Shown: one piece after another, positions 38,501 through 53,500 of the stretch
Position numbering within the stretch: position 1 is the stretch's first letter
Layout: every line of letters begins with the position of its first letter
Origin: Toxorhynchites rutilus septentrionalis
Taxonomy: Eukaryota; Arthropoda; Insecta; Diptera; Culicidae
Length of the DNA stretch: 64,000 nt
Direction of reading: 5' to 3'
NCBI RefSeq assembly: GCF_029784135.1
Contig: NC_073746.1
Span: forward strand, 247,141,307-247,205,306
Program-made: the position numbers and the translations under genes
Notes under the pieces: model-generated
What the model saw: the letters and a program-made list of their open reading frames with translations, nothing else
Databases searched by the model: none
What the model was told of the DNA's origin: nothing

Positions 38501-41500
38501 TCCTCTGGCGATGGCCTGATTAAAGATTATCCAATGCCAACAGAATGATGAATCAGGGACAAATTCGAAACATAAAAGCGAGGCACTGAAAAAAATAACA
38601 TTCAACGATCTTCCAATTTGAATATTGGCAGCACGTCAATCATAATCACAAAATCTTGGAAGCAATTTTATGTGGTCCAAAACAAATATGTATTTGGTTA
38701 ATAGAGACAGAATTTATGTATTATTTATGATTACTGATCCTGGTTATCAAATAGTGGTACCAGACCTCGAAGCAGGAAGAATATTCCACAAACAACTTTC
38801 CGACGGCTAAATTATCGGTATGGTGAATGGTCCACCAGAAAAGGATAAAGGTACCGATGTTGGAAAAGATGAAGATGAATAAAAAATAAGAATAGTTACA
38901 GTAATCAACCGGAAATAGCAGCTCTGAAAAACAGAATGCTATTCATTAAAAACTTCAATTCAAAATTTGAAGAATACGATAGAATGGGAAGAACAAAATA
39001 ACTTAAATTTGGCTATGTATGTTGTCTTTCACACAATGTCTTCGAGAAAACAAACGAAATTGTTACGAGAAAAACACTGCTATTATAATTTCGTTATATC
39101 ATGTTATACTGTGTTGTTTCACGTGTCCATGTGATAAATATTATAATAAATGTTTTACTATTAATTTTGTATGTTGCACTGAAAATAATGTTTAAATCAT
39201 ACACATTGAAGAGAAAAAAAGATTTTTCGTTTAATAAAAATATCTGTTTCGAATATATCACTTTTCTGATGAAATTCAAATTTTTTTGAGCGTGATATAA
39301 TCGAGACTAAAAAATTACTTTAGTTTTAAAAATTTTATTTTCTATATTTTTTTCATAATTTGTCGTAGTACACCATAATAGTCGTACTTTGAGTATTTTC
39401 TCGAATTTTCATTTCCAAGCCTATTGAGTATGGCGTGAAAAAAACGTTTTTGACTACAGCTCTTATAGTAAACCATATAGGGATTCAAAAAAAATTACCA
39501 AATTTTTCTAATTTTCCACCTTATACATCATTTTCCATAGCGCTGGTGATCAAGCAAACCATTTGTCATGACAATTGTCATGCGAAAATGCGAAAACAGA
39601 ATAGAAACTGAGAGAGGTTGGCGTCGACATCATGCCTCATACCGTATGTTTCTATTCTGTTTTCGCATTTACGCATGACAATTGTCATGACAAATTGTTT
39701 GCTTGCTGGTGATACATTTGGAAGTACTTTTCACGAACACATGAATACTATACAATTATAGATTTCTGAATAATAACAAAATATTAGAAAATGAACAAAA
39801 TAGATTTTTTTTAAATTATTGGTTATTTTCACGCCGGGCAGTTCTCGAAATTTTCTGAAAAAAAAACACAAATACAAAAAATCACACACGAAAATATTTA
39901 AATAGAAATTAAATCAGTACTAAGTCTCGAAATTCTACAAATTCATGTCTACGCAGGATGTACAGACAAACATAGAGAAAGACAAACATTAATTTTTATA
40001 CAGTTAGAAGATACGTATTATGGCGTTGTTTGGTCTTAAAAATTGTGAAAGTATTCTCATTTGTTTCCAACCGCTTCATCACATCCTTTGTGGCTTACAT
40101 ATGTTTCGATTTTCCTATATCATTGCTTCAGATGAAACCAACAAATGTTGTTCGTTTTACTAACAATTTTATTACTAATGATGAACTCGTGAAAAAATTG
40201 TCTGTCGTAATATTTCTTCTAAATTGTGTTGAGATATCGACAAGATTCATGGTAACAAATATTGTTGGTCATGGCCTAGTTTTTCGATAACCAATTATGG
40301 AACCTTGTTGATATTATATTTACCATTGACATATGATGCCTCCCAAAACATTATGCAAAACTTTCTTGGTTCGCATGACACATGTGTGGTTTTACATGGG
40401 AAATGTTTGCACATCTATAGCTTCTTTCAGTATTCTTTGGTTAGTTTGATAATTCTCAATAATTGAGTTCAACCAGTTTTGTTTCCTTTGTATTGTGGGT
40501 ATCAAAATTTAAATAACAGAAGCGGGAAAAATATTGCAAAATGGGGGGTTGCTAAAGCTAATGCAGCTAAAGCGGAGAAAAACATGGACTTTCTTCAAAA
40601 ATGGTGGTAGCAATGATCGCAATGTCCATTATGGAAGGATGCAATTGATGCCTCTGATTCTCCTAGGGGATAATACACGAATGGGGTTGACGAGAGAGCT
40701 GGAATCAGAATCTTAATCTTAAAATAGGTTTCAGCAACAGAACAGAGAGATGGATATAGGCAATAGCAACAGTCAGATTATCCACAAATTGTTTGTAACT
40801 TTCATGGAATGTAGGGGCATAATGAAATGCTGAGAGCTCATGGATCTCAACCAGGTACAGTAAAATGGGTTGGTTCGTGCCGGCCAAGTCTCTCACCGAT
40901 AGGCACATCAATGAGTTGTTACAAAGGATGGCTTTCTTCGCCATTCGATTCCTTGGATGGCGAAAAAAAAATAAAATGCTTAAAATACGTCGAAACACGC
41001 GTTCAACCTGAAAATCAATTCCCACTTTCAAACAAAGATCAATTTCGGTAGCACAAACATCGAATGAACTAAGAACACTTATCATGATGCAATTTTAGAA
41101 CATATGAGAATTCAATTTTCCGAATTTTTCGACCTTCCTTCACAGTTTTACGGAAATTTTCCGATTTTTTTCTCCGCTATACCGTTTTGTCTAAAATCCC
41201 GAACACTTCATTTTTAAATGTAAATTTACTGAACTTAAAATTTTTAAATAATTGAATAATAGAAACCCTGACATTCTTTGTGGTATAAGCTTCATTTTAA
41301 CATTAATCACAAGCATCGATATTGCCCAAAATTTATAATAATAAGTATTTGCAAAAAAGTGACTGTCAAAACCAGCGATAAAATGTTTATGTTAGCAAAT
41401 TCGGAGTTTGAATCAAGTTTCTAAGCAAAAAAACCAAGTTTTTGGGAGTGTTATATTTTTCCAAAGAAGAATAGCTAATTCGCTTTGATTTGATATTACG

Positions 41501-44500
41501 ATCATCTGAATCGGTCTAGTAGCTCAAAAGTTACGATTTAAAAAAAATGGATTTTGGGTGTTCGGAATTTGAGACAAATGTAATTAAACATATTTTTAGT
41601 TTTTCACAATGAATATGAATTCGGCCAAATGAAAGAAAAGGCTCTATTGTATCCAAAAACCACATTAATTTCGCGAAAAAGTACCATTTTGAGTAATGAG
41701 ACAATGTTTAATGGCCGTCAAAGTTTAAGTGTTCGGAAATTTGAGACAAAACGGTATTTATCTACGGGAAGAGACGAATACAACAAAAAAAATGCGGCTC
41801 AAATCAGACCATTCTTTCCTCGGGTTTTGCGCTTACAAACACATTTGACCTTCCATTTTCATTTATATAGATTTGAATGATGTACAAACATGCAATACAG
41901 TGTATCGATACTTTTGACACTTACTGTGTATACCTAGTTGGTCTTCTGTCAAATTGTAAATAAAAACATAAAATTGATCTGCAAATAACAGTTCGATGTC
42001 AATTTTCGTCTGCATAAAATCAGGTCCTTATTGTTAACAGGTAATTTTTTTTAGGTATTTTTCGATACGTGAGTATTTTACTACCATTCTTCCATACTTC
42101 CATTTCATCGAATCAGCGGTAAGTTTTCTCATTTTTACTTCAGGAATATGGATGTTGAAAAATACTAATCAAGTCGGGTAGCACGAACACTCCACTGAAG
42201 GGAAAGGCGAACATTTAGTAACAACGGTTGCAAGAGCAACAGGAAGTTATGGACGAACCAGCGGATGGAAGAGGCTGTAAAGGCTGTTAAGGGAGGGTCC
42301 CCCGTGAACACAGCTGCGTTGAATTCCTACATTCCAAGCGCAACACTCATACGGCACATCAAAAAATTCAATTTTTTTTATCACAGCAAGGATTACTTCC
42401 GACAGTTTTCAGTCAGCAGCAGGAACAAGAAAATTAAAATGGAAGTGACAGAATCGTTGTAAATATCAACTCGACCTAGAGAGGAGTTTCTAGAGGAGGT
42501 CTATGACGGAAATCAGGAAATTGGCTTCCGAACTGACGGAAAAAGACGGACTGAAGCATTCGTTCAATAAACCAACTCAGATGGTTGGAAAAGCCTAGCT
42601 AAGTGGTTCTTAAAACTTAATCAGATTCTATCATTCTAGATGCCGGAAGCTATTTAAAACATGAAAAAAATAAGTAAAAAAATAATTTCAAGTTAAACGG
42701 TTTATTTGTGATTAAACATAATAATAATAAAGATAATGTACTAAAAGCTAGAAAATAATTAGGCAAGTAACAGTTAGCAGTTCCCATACCCCTTCCTTCA
42801 TTTATCAAGGACATTGATGAGACTCAAATAAAATCGCGGGGCACATGATGGAAACATTAAATGCGGATAATGGAAATCCATCGTGCCACGTTTTCATTTT
42901 AGTATGGTATGGTAACTGCTAACTGTTACTTGCCTAATTATTTCCTAGCCTTTAGTACATTGTCTGTATTATTATTACGTTTAATCGCAAAGAAACCGTT
43001 TAACTCAAAAGAGATTTTTTTTACTTATTTTATTTTCTAGTTTTTAACACATTATTTGTATCATTAGCACATTTCTTTATAACAAAATCATTGAACTTTT
43101 TTTTTTTTTTTTTATTTCTTACCTAATTTCCTCGAAATATTTTTATGATGTACTGTATTCTATTAGTAAAACCATTTCATTTAGTACCAACATTGAGGGG
43201 ATTGCAAAAATACATGGTACCTACCCCACAGACATTCAAATATACATACAAACAGGTCTAGCTGAATGAAACCATTTAAAAAAGTAATTGGTTATTTGGG
43301 GACCGCGGCCATATTGGATTTGGACTTTTCATGGCCTACTACGTTCTAATAGCACTTTCATTTGATACCCATATTGATGGGGCATTGAAAGAAAATATTC
43401 ACCGTTTCACCGTTTTGTAGTGGTAGTCATGTTGATTTGATTAGAATTTCAACATCAACAAGGGCAATCGAAACTTGGGGTTCATCTTCCAGATATCCGC
43501 CGAATTTCGTGAACCATATTGTTTAAGATCTTTATATTTTAGTTTAGTTCCGCAGGGTATGGATCGAAAGGATTGGGAGAATAGAATCGAAGTTTCTGAT
43601 GTACGCATTGAGATTTCTGCCTTGGCAAAATCCAAACGAGGTCCCATTTTACGAGAGCCGATGCCGTCTGCTGGGGATGGATGCACTGGAGAAGAAACTT
43701 TTCCTTGGTGAGATAGATGCTCCATGGATTCTCGCTCAAATTAATATTAACGTCGTATCACGACTACTCAAATAGCGGAGTTTCCTTAAATTTCCACCAC
43801 ACCGAACAGATTACGCTCAGCACGAGTCAGTATCATTTGATTTCAATGTGAGTTGTAAAATTTTTCGTGATCGAATTTCAAATGTAGTTTATGTGTAGTA
43901 TTCATGTAGACCTTGAAGTCCGATGAGTGAATTGTAAACAATAAACAATAAACAATAAAATCATTATCAGCATCACCATGGTTCAAAATTTTCCCCCACT
44001 GGCAGAGAGTGTGTTACTGTGTTACATAGAACACATATTCGATACAGTAGAGTTAATTTACATTTACAGTTTTTGTTTTCAAAGCGTGTTCTTCTTACTA
44101 TAAATAAAATCGCTAAAAAATAAAGCGCGGTCGTCGTGAACAGTCGTAAACGGTCGTAAATGTTCGTATTCTTGACGTAAACACAAACATAGTGAGAGAG
44201 TGAGCAGCTGCGATGCGTTTTTTGTGTGAGAGAGTGTGTGCGTCTGCGTTGTTGCGAGAGTCTGAGTGCAACAGCAAAGCTATTCCAATGACTTTGCGGT
44301 AAACTTATTAAAACATAGAATTGGGCCGCTAGTCCCACGAAAATCTATTACCATTTCCACTTTACAGAAATGGAACACGAAGCTCAATGTTCTCTCTTCA
44401 GAGCGGCCGTGAGATATTTCGTCATAAGAATTTCTTTTGATTGCATTGTGGTTAGGGGCTGTCCACATACCACGTGGACAACTTAAGGGAGGGCAGGGGG

Positions 44501-47500
44501 CAAGACAATGTCCACGCTTATCCACGGAGAGGGGGGAGGGGGTGTAGATCGAGTCCACGTGGACAGGATGATTTTTTTTTTCAAATACAACAAGAATTTC
44601 AATACTCTTCGTATTTATCAAAAAACGGATTGAGCCGCCTGAGAGTGCTGCCCAGTCAAACATTCATATATATTTTCTCATATCATTGATCTTCTTCAGT
44701 GAAATCTGTATTATAAAAATATCTCACGTAAACTGTGAATGAGCAAGCTATTTCCTATGACTATGACCTATCAACTAGAGTTGTTGAACTTTTCTTGAGT
44801 CGAATTTTATGTCTTGAACTGACTCTAATTTAGAAAGTACGCTACTTAGAATAATTATGCTACTCATTTGAAAGATAAGAAAATTTTGCGTAGAATGCAG
44901 TTGTAAAACATTGAAATTAATGAAATGGAAATTTAGAGGTAAAAATGAAACCATAATTTTTGTGTTTCTATGGGTTTTGATAAAATTTCCAAAAATGCAT
45001 GATAAACTGGATTGTTTTTATCAACCAAATTGAAGCTCTCCAACCATTCTATAATTCTTTTCTTTCCACCCCACTGTTATCCTTCTTGTTATCTTGCACT
45101 AATTTAAATGAATGCGGTTGATTAATTAAGCGTTGAATTGTTCTTTAGTAACTGTTCGAATTTTATAAGTGTGTTTTGATAAGGATTGAGGCGGAGGAAA
45201 ACTAAAGAGCAATACAAATAGCTTTTCGGGCAAGGTTAGTAAAAAATCAATGAGTCGTGAGTATTCTGATGTATACCCCGATTCTGCATTCCGCCGGATT
45301 TGCATTCCATTCGAAACCATTATTTCGTTCGAGTTATAATTTTGTATTCCCTATTTTCTTGCCCAAACAACTTGAACGGAACACCGAATGGAATTTTATC
45401 GAGTCGATCAAAATATTTCGAATCGATCGAAATACAGAATAGGGATAGTAGTTTTTCCCCGCGAGAATTTTGAAATCCATCCAGACACTCAATGAAGAAT
45501 AATCAATAAGCAGTTGAAAAATAAAAAAAAACATTGAAAATATTTCTAATACGCTATTAGTACCCTCTGAAAGTTCCCGGAACCATTGCGGAAAAGGTTT
45601 CGTATTGCGCTGACGACTTAAAGTGAATCGAGTGTGTAATTGAACCGATATTTCCTGTGACTGATCGTACTCCGGAGTGGGCAAACCTACACTCAACAAA
45701 AAATAGAGGCGCAAAACGCGACATCGAAAATTTTTAGTGATTTTTGAAACGTTGTAACCCTGTTATAAAATAATGCATTCGTCAAAGCAACAACTGGACC
45801 TTGTTTAGAATATTTTCAAGTTTGCAGTGGGCAGATCTGACCATCGATTTGCAGTGCGTTCATTACTCCATGAAATATTCTTGATTCAAAATTCGATAGA
45901 GAATACCTCTGTAGTAAATAGTTCTACTGAAACTTTCTAGGAATCAAATGGAAGTGAAATAACCATGTTGATTGGATTGTTATTGGGAATGTATTTTTGA
46001 AATTTATAGAAACTTTGAAAGCAAACCAAAAACGTTCTATCTTTTTTTGCAATGTCTTTTGTTTACAACTCATATACTCATTAAACTAAAATATAGAAGT
46101 ACCATATCCGTGAACCAGAAATTTGTAGTTTGAAAATGCTGTATTACGTAATGTCCTCATGTCATTATTTATATCGCAACTACAGGCGTTTCGAAATCGC
46201 TTAAAAATATCGACCCTTTACTCCTCAATCCTTTGTCAAATGAAGATCTAAAGATATTAGTGCATGCTCTCTACTTCATCTTTTCTTTTCTTGAAATTAT
46301 TTTTAATTGATAAAAAAAAATCTATGCACACAAAATTGTTCTGTTTGTTTTTGTGCGCTTCATTAACTCGAAAACATAATATAAAATCCACTTCAAGGAT
46401 CCTTGTTGCTGATGCCAATTCCTCAAGAAGTTTTTCAATTTTCAAATGAAATAAGCACACTTCTGAAGTAAAGCTGTGAACGTAAATCAACTTTCTAGTA
46501 CTGAATACTTATTCTATGTGGTAGCGACACACTTTTTTGCAGGTGTTGAAAAAATTATGAACTAAAATTGTATCTGATAATGATTTTAAATCCATTTTTT
46601 TATTCGATTAGCATTGCTCAGAATCAATCTTTGGAATTGTGTGATGTAGATTCGGATGTGGATTGTTCAACTGTATATTGCACGTTTCCGTGTTAGCATA
46701 CTAGATAGATAATTTACAGATTCATAGAAAATTCACAGATAATAGAAAAACAAAGTATTACAAGTATTTCAAAATTAAACTCATGTGAAACATATGCTTT
46801 GTTTTGCTACTCATTTCGCATTAAATCTCAATGTGCCACAGCAAAGCGTGGCGGGTACAGCTAGTAAAATTTGAAATAAACTTAAATGGTATTTAAATTC
46901 AATGTTTGCGCAAGTCAGTTATTTCCTCAATTATTCTAATAAAAAAAGGAAAAATGTCCACGTGGACAACAGAAGGAGGGATATGAAAATGTCCACGCTT
47001 GTTCACGGAGGGAGAGGGGGGAGTATAAAATCGTGCTTTTTCTGTTCACGTGGTATGTGGACAGCCCCTTACATATATTGAGGAGCTTGTCACTTAGAAC
47101 CCAACAGTATTTCTTGACATAGAAATTTCAACTAAGTACTAATAGAAATGACGCAAATAATACTACGTTAAGACGGTGAACGTTAGGAATGTTAGAACAA
47201 TTGTAAAAGAAGATGGAGACCGTCGTATGAACGGTCGATAATGAACTAATGCAATCTTCGAATCACAATTTCACGCGTGACTGTGCAGTCGCCTACCATG
47301 ATTCCGACAATGACTTCAATCACATGCGCATTGGATCTTAATCTGTGCACTCTAGTCTTGCAATCCGAGCATGTGTGGTTTGCAGAATTTCAATAATTCA
47401 TTGTGCTCATTCAATAAAGTTTTAAGGGACCCCTGTCTGGAAGGTCGAAAACTAATGAATTTTCTTAATTTTTTCGGATGTTAGGAATAAAGTTAAATGT

Positions 47501-50500
47501 TCAGGTATTTGGTCATTGTTTAAGGTATATTTGAAGATGTTTCTTTTTTTCGAGTGCACGAATAATGATTATCTCGCTGTTGACAGTTGGATGCGTAGAT
47601 GTTGTCTCAAAATCAGTACCTTGTAGGTGGTATCGGTTCTTAAGCAACGGGGTACCGCAGAAAGAATTTCGAGCAATATTTTGAAAATACCTAAAGGGTT
47701 ACATGGGGATTTTTGAAAATTCGAAAAATTACCAAAATGGCGGTTATTTTTGTTAAAAATGAGTTTTTTTTCATAAAAAATTGCTGTTCAAAAGCTCACA
47801 AAAATAAAAATAAAAACTGAGATCAAAGAACGGGTATTTAATGCCTTAGATAATTTATTTTTACATGCTGAAAACAAATCAGCAAAATCGGTCGAATAGA
47901 TCATGAGATATCGATACCACCAGCCCTAAAAACATGGTTTCGAGAAAAATGTGTTTAAAAATTCGTACAGCAATAATAAATCCCTTGACCTCATACTTTC
48001 GGTTGTAACTTTCCAACGAAATCAAATATCGAAAAACGCTGTTAGGACAACATTTTTGTTTGAAAAACGAACGACGGTTAAATTATTAGGATATTGTTTG
48101 TGCAAAAATAATAAAATAGCTATTAAGAATGTAGGGGGGTGTAGAAGGGTGTAACTTTGAGTTTGCATATATTTCTGAGGCCAAATTTAAGAAAACAAAT
48201 GCAAGCAAAAATTATCAGAAAAAAAAATTCTGCGTAGGGTCTCCCTAATCGTTATTAAATATACGGTAATCGATATCATAGCCTAGTATCATATAAAGTT
48301 TACGACCTATTTTCATGCCTACCAAGTTTTTTTTGTGTATGATTTCATTAAAATTCACCTCATTGTCCGAACTATAATGATTCACCTTGGGTCTCTCTCG
48401 AATAGAAGAAATAATAAAAATCGCAAGGTACAAAGTCATGAGAATACGGAGCAACAGTTAAAGGTTCAATAACAACGCGTTGTTATAGCCTCACTTACCT
48501 CACAATCATCGATGTCGATTTCGCACAACCTTCCCGTCATTCCCGGGATGCACATGCAGGTGAAATTGGCCACCCTGTCTATACAGGTAGACCCCTTCGA
48601 GCAGGGATTGCTCTCACACTCGTCGATATCGGTACTGCAGTCCTTCCCGCTGTACCCCGGTGGACACATACACTCGAAATCATTTTCCTTATTCACACAC
48701 TGAGCGTTATTTTTGCACGGATGACTGAGACACTCATCCACATCCAGATCACAATTCAACCCCGTGTAGCCGGGTGTACAGAAGCAACGGAACGAGCCGA
48801 GCGTATTCTGGCAAATGCCATTCACACAGATCTTTTCTTTCGTTTTACACTCGTCGATATCATTCTCGCACCGTTTGCCCTCGAAACCGGACGGACACTT
48901 GCAGATATAATCCTGCCCTTGTGGATAGCAGGAACCATTGTGGAGACAAGGCGACGAAGCACACACATTATCACAGTTCATATTGTCCGGACACCTACAC
49001 TTGCCGCCGATGCAACGATACGGTTCCAGGCAATTTGCCGCCGTACAAGTCGTACTCAACTCACAGCGCGGTCCTTCGAACCCTTGGGGACAAATACACT
49101 TCGAGCTGTTGGGAGTACAGCTACCTCCGTTGTGGCAATTGCACTCATCGGAATAGGGCAACGCAACAGGCGACTCGCAACGGGATCCTGTGGTCGACGA
49201 AAAAAAAGCTACATTAGAATTGTTCCAAACTATGGCCAACATTAGTAAATTGGTTAATTCCAAATTGGGGCAGACAGTAGAGAAATCCAGTTGTGTAGAC
49301 TTCCCGATTGTCCGCTTCACGATTAAACTTGTTATTGCCAACCTGTGAACTCGCTAGAACAAATACATGTGAAACTACTATCAGAATCCGAAGCTGAGCT
49401 ATTGGTGCCAGCACTGGTGAACATGCAACTGGCGCCATTATGGCAATGGCTTGAGCAAGCATTGGACTGTGCCGTTTTGTGAGTGGTCGGAATGAGCGCA
49501 CCCTGCATGGAGACATTTGTGCCGGCGGCTTGCTGCACTGTGCAGTCGCCTACCATGCCTACGGAGAACGAACGGAATTCGGAATTGGGAGGGTCAAATT
49601 TTGATTTTTAGCGCTTAGTCGTTGTTAAGATGGATGGTAATGTTAATTGTTACATGGTGAGGGGTTTTTATGATTCGCCAGATTGTTCGGTTAGTGCTGG
49701 AAAAGGTTTTCACTAAGCTTGGTGTACGTGGTTGATGTGGGTTGCGGCCTTACGTGGGCGCCAAATTACCTGTAGTTCCCGGTTTACAAACACATCGTCC
49801 GGCGATGCAGTCTGAGTCAACAGGGCATTGACTGCATCCTGGTTCTAGTTCGCAAAGCGATCCCGAAAATCCTGGCACACAGCGACACTCGAAACCCTCC
49901 TGAGTGTCGATGCAGGTTCCCCCGTGTTGACAGGGTTGAGATTTACACTCGTTGATACTCAGCTGACAGTTAGCACCGGTGAACCCAGTGGGGCATTCAC
50001 ACAAATATGATCCGTAGGTGTCGAAACAGGTGCCACCATTCAAACAAGGATTGATGAGACATTCGTCGATATTGTTTTGGCAGAGGGTTCCTCCGTAACC
50101 GGTGCCTCTGCAATCGCAACTAAACGCGTCCACTCCATCGACGCATCTCCCACCGTTAAGACAGAGGTTCGGTTTACAATCGTCCCAGTTGATCTCACAC
50201 TTGGTACCGATGAATCCCTTCAAACAAACACATTCGAATGTGGTCGCCCCAGGTGGAACCCGGCAGGTCCCATTGTTAGCGCATGGATTCTTCTCGCACA
50301 GTGGATGAACGCTGAGTTCAGTGTCACAATGTGTACCGGTGAAACCAGGAGCACATGTGCACTTATAATCGCCCTTGTTGTCCTCTTGACACGTACCCCC
50401 ATGTTGGCACGGATGTGATGAACACGGAGAGCCCATGTCGATTTCACAGTTTTTTCCCTTAAATCTAGCTGTACAGTGACATTCGTACCCATCGGATCTG

Positions 50501-53500
50501 GATATACAAGTCCCGTGCTGCATACAAGGATCATGGGAGCAGTAGTCCGGCGGGATTCCCGCCAGTATGTCATGATCCGTACATGGTCCGGCCGCTAGTG
50601 GACAGGGGCCAAACACAACCGCTTCCGCGTTCATCGCACTGGCGTTGAAAACCAACCCAGGACCATGCAGCAGACAACCCGCGTACTGTTTGCCAAGTAT
50701 CAAAACCGCCGCTTCGTTCTTGATTTCCTGGTCGAGGATCAACTGACTGTTGTAGGTTTGGTTGGCGATCGTCGTCGACTGTTTGTCGATGATGCAGTAC
50801 AGGGTACCAAGTTGGTACACGAACTGGATCGTGTGCCATTTGTTGTCCAGATAGCGCCCCGTAACGCGCGCCTCGATTGACTGGGTGCTTGGCGCGGACA
50901 ACACTATGGTCACCGAATCAGGCAGTACCGATACCAACAGGGCATGACCGGAGTAGCGCTGTGAGAGGATTTCGCCACCTGAAACGAGAGGATGAAAAGT
51001 GGATCACTGTTAACTGTTACTTCGCACTTTGACCCTATTTCTAAAGCTGGAAAGAAACGGTATGGCCGCTGGTTGATCCGGCAGAATAAAATCACCGTTC
51101 CGTTGAAAAGGCAACGCAACTCTTTACCACTATTTTTTTTTGCGCATGTTAATCCAAACATGTGGAGCACTGATTTTTCTCTTGAGATCGATCGAGATTT
51201 GCATAACAATGACCAGTGGTATGAAAACAACAAAGCGTTCGCATTCGATCAAAGACAAACATTCGATTAATTACCCGAAACAGCCACAATGGGAACTGTG
51301 CGACCTGCTTAACAAAATCCGATTTTCACGCTTGAAGCATTTTTTTTTCCTCGTCGTGAAAAACAGTGTTTCAACAAAGTAGAAAAACGTTTTCCAGTAA
51401 ACAAGCCACACGAATGTGGCAAACTCATAATTAGCTATAACGTCAGCTGAACGAGAGACCCCCACTGGAAGATTAGTTAAATTGAGGCTCCAGAGCCGTG
51501 TGTCTGAGAATTCGGTCTTGGTCTCAAAGCACACATGTTGTGAGTCATGCCACCGGAACGATCCCAAAAACCTTTGTGCCGCCGTTGCATACACACACAC
51601 GTATGTGAAAGTGTGCGTTGTTTTAGTGTGGGGCTTGGGGATAGTGACATGATTATCTTTTTGTTTCTTCTCATACTTGTTAGAAATAGCGTGTTGGATC
51701 AGAGAAAATGGTTTATGGTATTTTTGTTCTGGTATTTTTCCGTCTGTTTAACTCTGATGCTGATGTTTGTGTTGATGGTGTTTTTTTGTTTGGCTCCGTT
51801 AGTCGGAGTCACCAAATTCCCCACTGATGGTGGCTTATTATGGGGAAGTGTATATCTTGTATGATGCTGAAGAAAATGTGGACCTAGATCTAGCTTGATT
51901 TATGTAGTTATCAATCCTCAATTAATACTCCTGTACTCGCGCGAAAAATCGAACTTGTGTACTCACAGACTGTGCGCGTCTCTGTGATATTGCTATTGTG
52001 TATTTTTAGGTGTATTGGTATTTATTCAAAGAATAAGATATAACTGAGTGAAAAAATTCCAGATAATATTTTTTCTTTAACCTTATTCAGTTTTAACAGT
52101 CATTTAATTCAGCCACCTCATTGTTGCTCGGTATGTCAGCCCTATGCGCGAATATAGGAAGGTTAAGTAAGATACATAAGATGAGAGTACCTTTGCTTCC
52201 GAGAAATTCTATAAATCGGAAAATCTTTTTCTTCAAAACGAAGAACCACGTTTATGGTCCTAGCAACACGGCCTGTTGATTCTGTCAAGTAGAACTTAGT
52301 TGTACAAATGGCGCTGTCGAAAGAAGACTGGCGTAAATTGATTTTTTTTTTAATTTTGTGAGCATAATAAGGAGAAATTGAAAAGTGAACTACTTTAAAG
52401 ATCTCGGATTTATGTGATATAATGTATGCGTATTTTTCAAGAATTTAATCGAAAGTACCACTAAAAAGTAACAATTTCAGCCTCGTCCTATTACACTGCT
52501 GCAACCCAAGTAGATATGCATAAACGTGACATCGAATTTATCTTAAAAGGATCTAACCCTCCAACTTTCTGAAAAAATTAGAAACGAACTGTTTACCCTA
52601 CAGATAATAGAACAAAAAATGTCGACTGTTTTATAAAAAAGATTTTGTTTCATAAAAAAACTTGGTCAGCATCGGTTGCTGTTGTCGTCGCCACCACCAC
52701 CACAGAACCAATTCGGCCCGGAATTTCTGTTGTCATTCCGCGAAAGGTACTGCATAGCAACATTTTGTGAATTATTTCTTTGGAAAATGGAGTTTTTTTG
52801 GGAGTTGTTGGCGAGGTAATCTTGCTAAGAGTTACTGAAACTACTTGAATACTCAATAATTTCAATGTCGCTCTAAATAGTGAGCAATCTACAGTAAATG
52901 TTAATGCTGAGGGTTAATTTGATCATTGACTTAAATTGGCTTTTTCATTGCTTTACAAATCGTTCGCGTCCCTCAATGAGTGTAAGCAATCATTCATCGG
53001 GCTTTGTCAGTGCTACCAAATATTGGTATCAAAGAGTTTCATCCATAAATTTCAATAAGGTTTATTATCGCCGGCAACAATTTCGTAGTCCTACGTTCAC
53101 AATGCGGTTGTGTATTGCATCCTTCTATGTTTTTCTATAATGTGTGCCTATACGAAGGGACATTTTTGACCCCCAGATCATCGTGGGCTTTGAAGATTTC
53201 CACCGTCGTATTCAATTGGAAATGAGTTTTGGCTTCTTCCAGCAGTTTCTCCGTCAACATGACTCAACAGTCACTTGGGCGTTTAGTTGCTATCTCACTC
53301 AACGACTCAACTATCTCATTTCATTCTTCTCCGTCAAAAGGACTTCATTGCGAATTGAAGTGACTTCCTCGACAAAGAATTCGTTTCCCTTTATCATGTA
53401 TCACGTATGCATGTATCGATATGTGAGTTCAACGTGGTTTGACTTATACTACAGGTGAGCTAGATTTTTTGGTATCGTACACAAAAATTACTCACACAAA

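Noticed and set aside
40705..41085. 126-codon minus-strand frame
   Set aside because: No recognisable domain, ordinary AT-rich composition and no splice context.
48721..49245. 174-codon plus-strand frame opposite crb exon D
   Set aside because: It is an antisense shadow of EGF repeats and has no independent motif.
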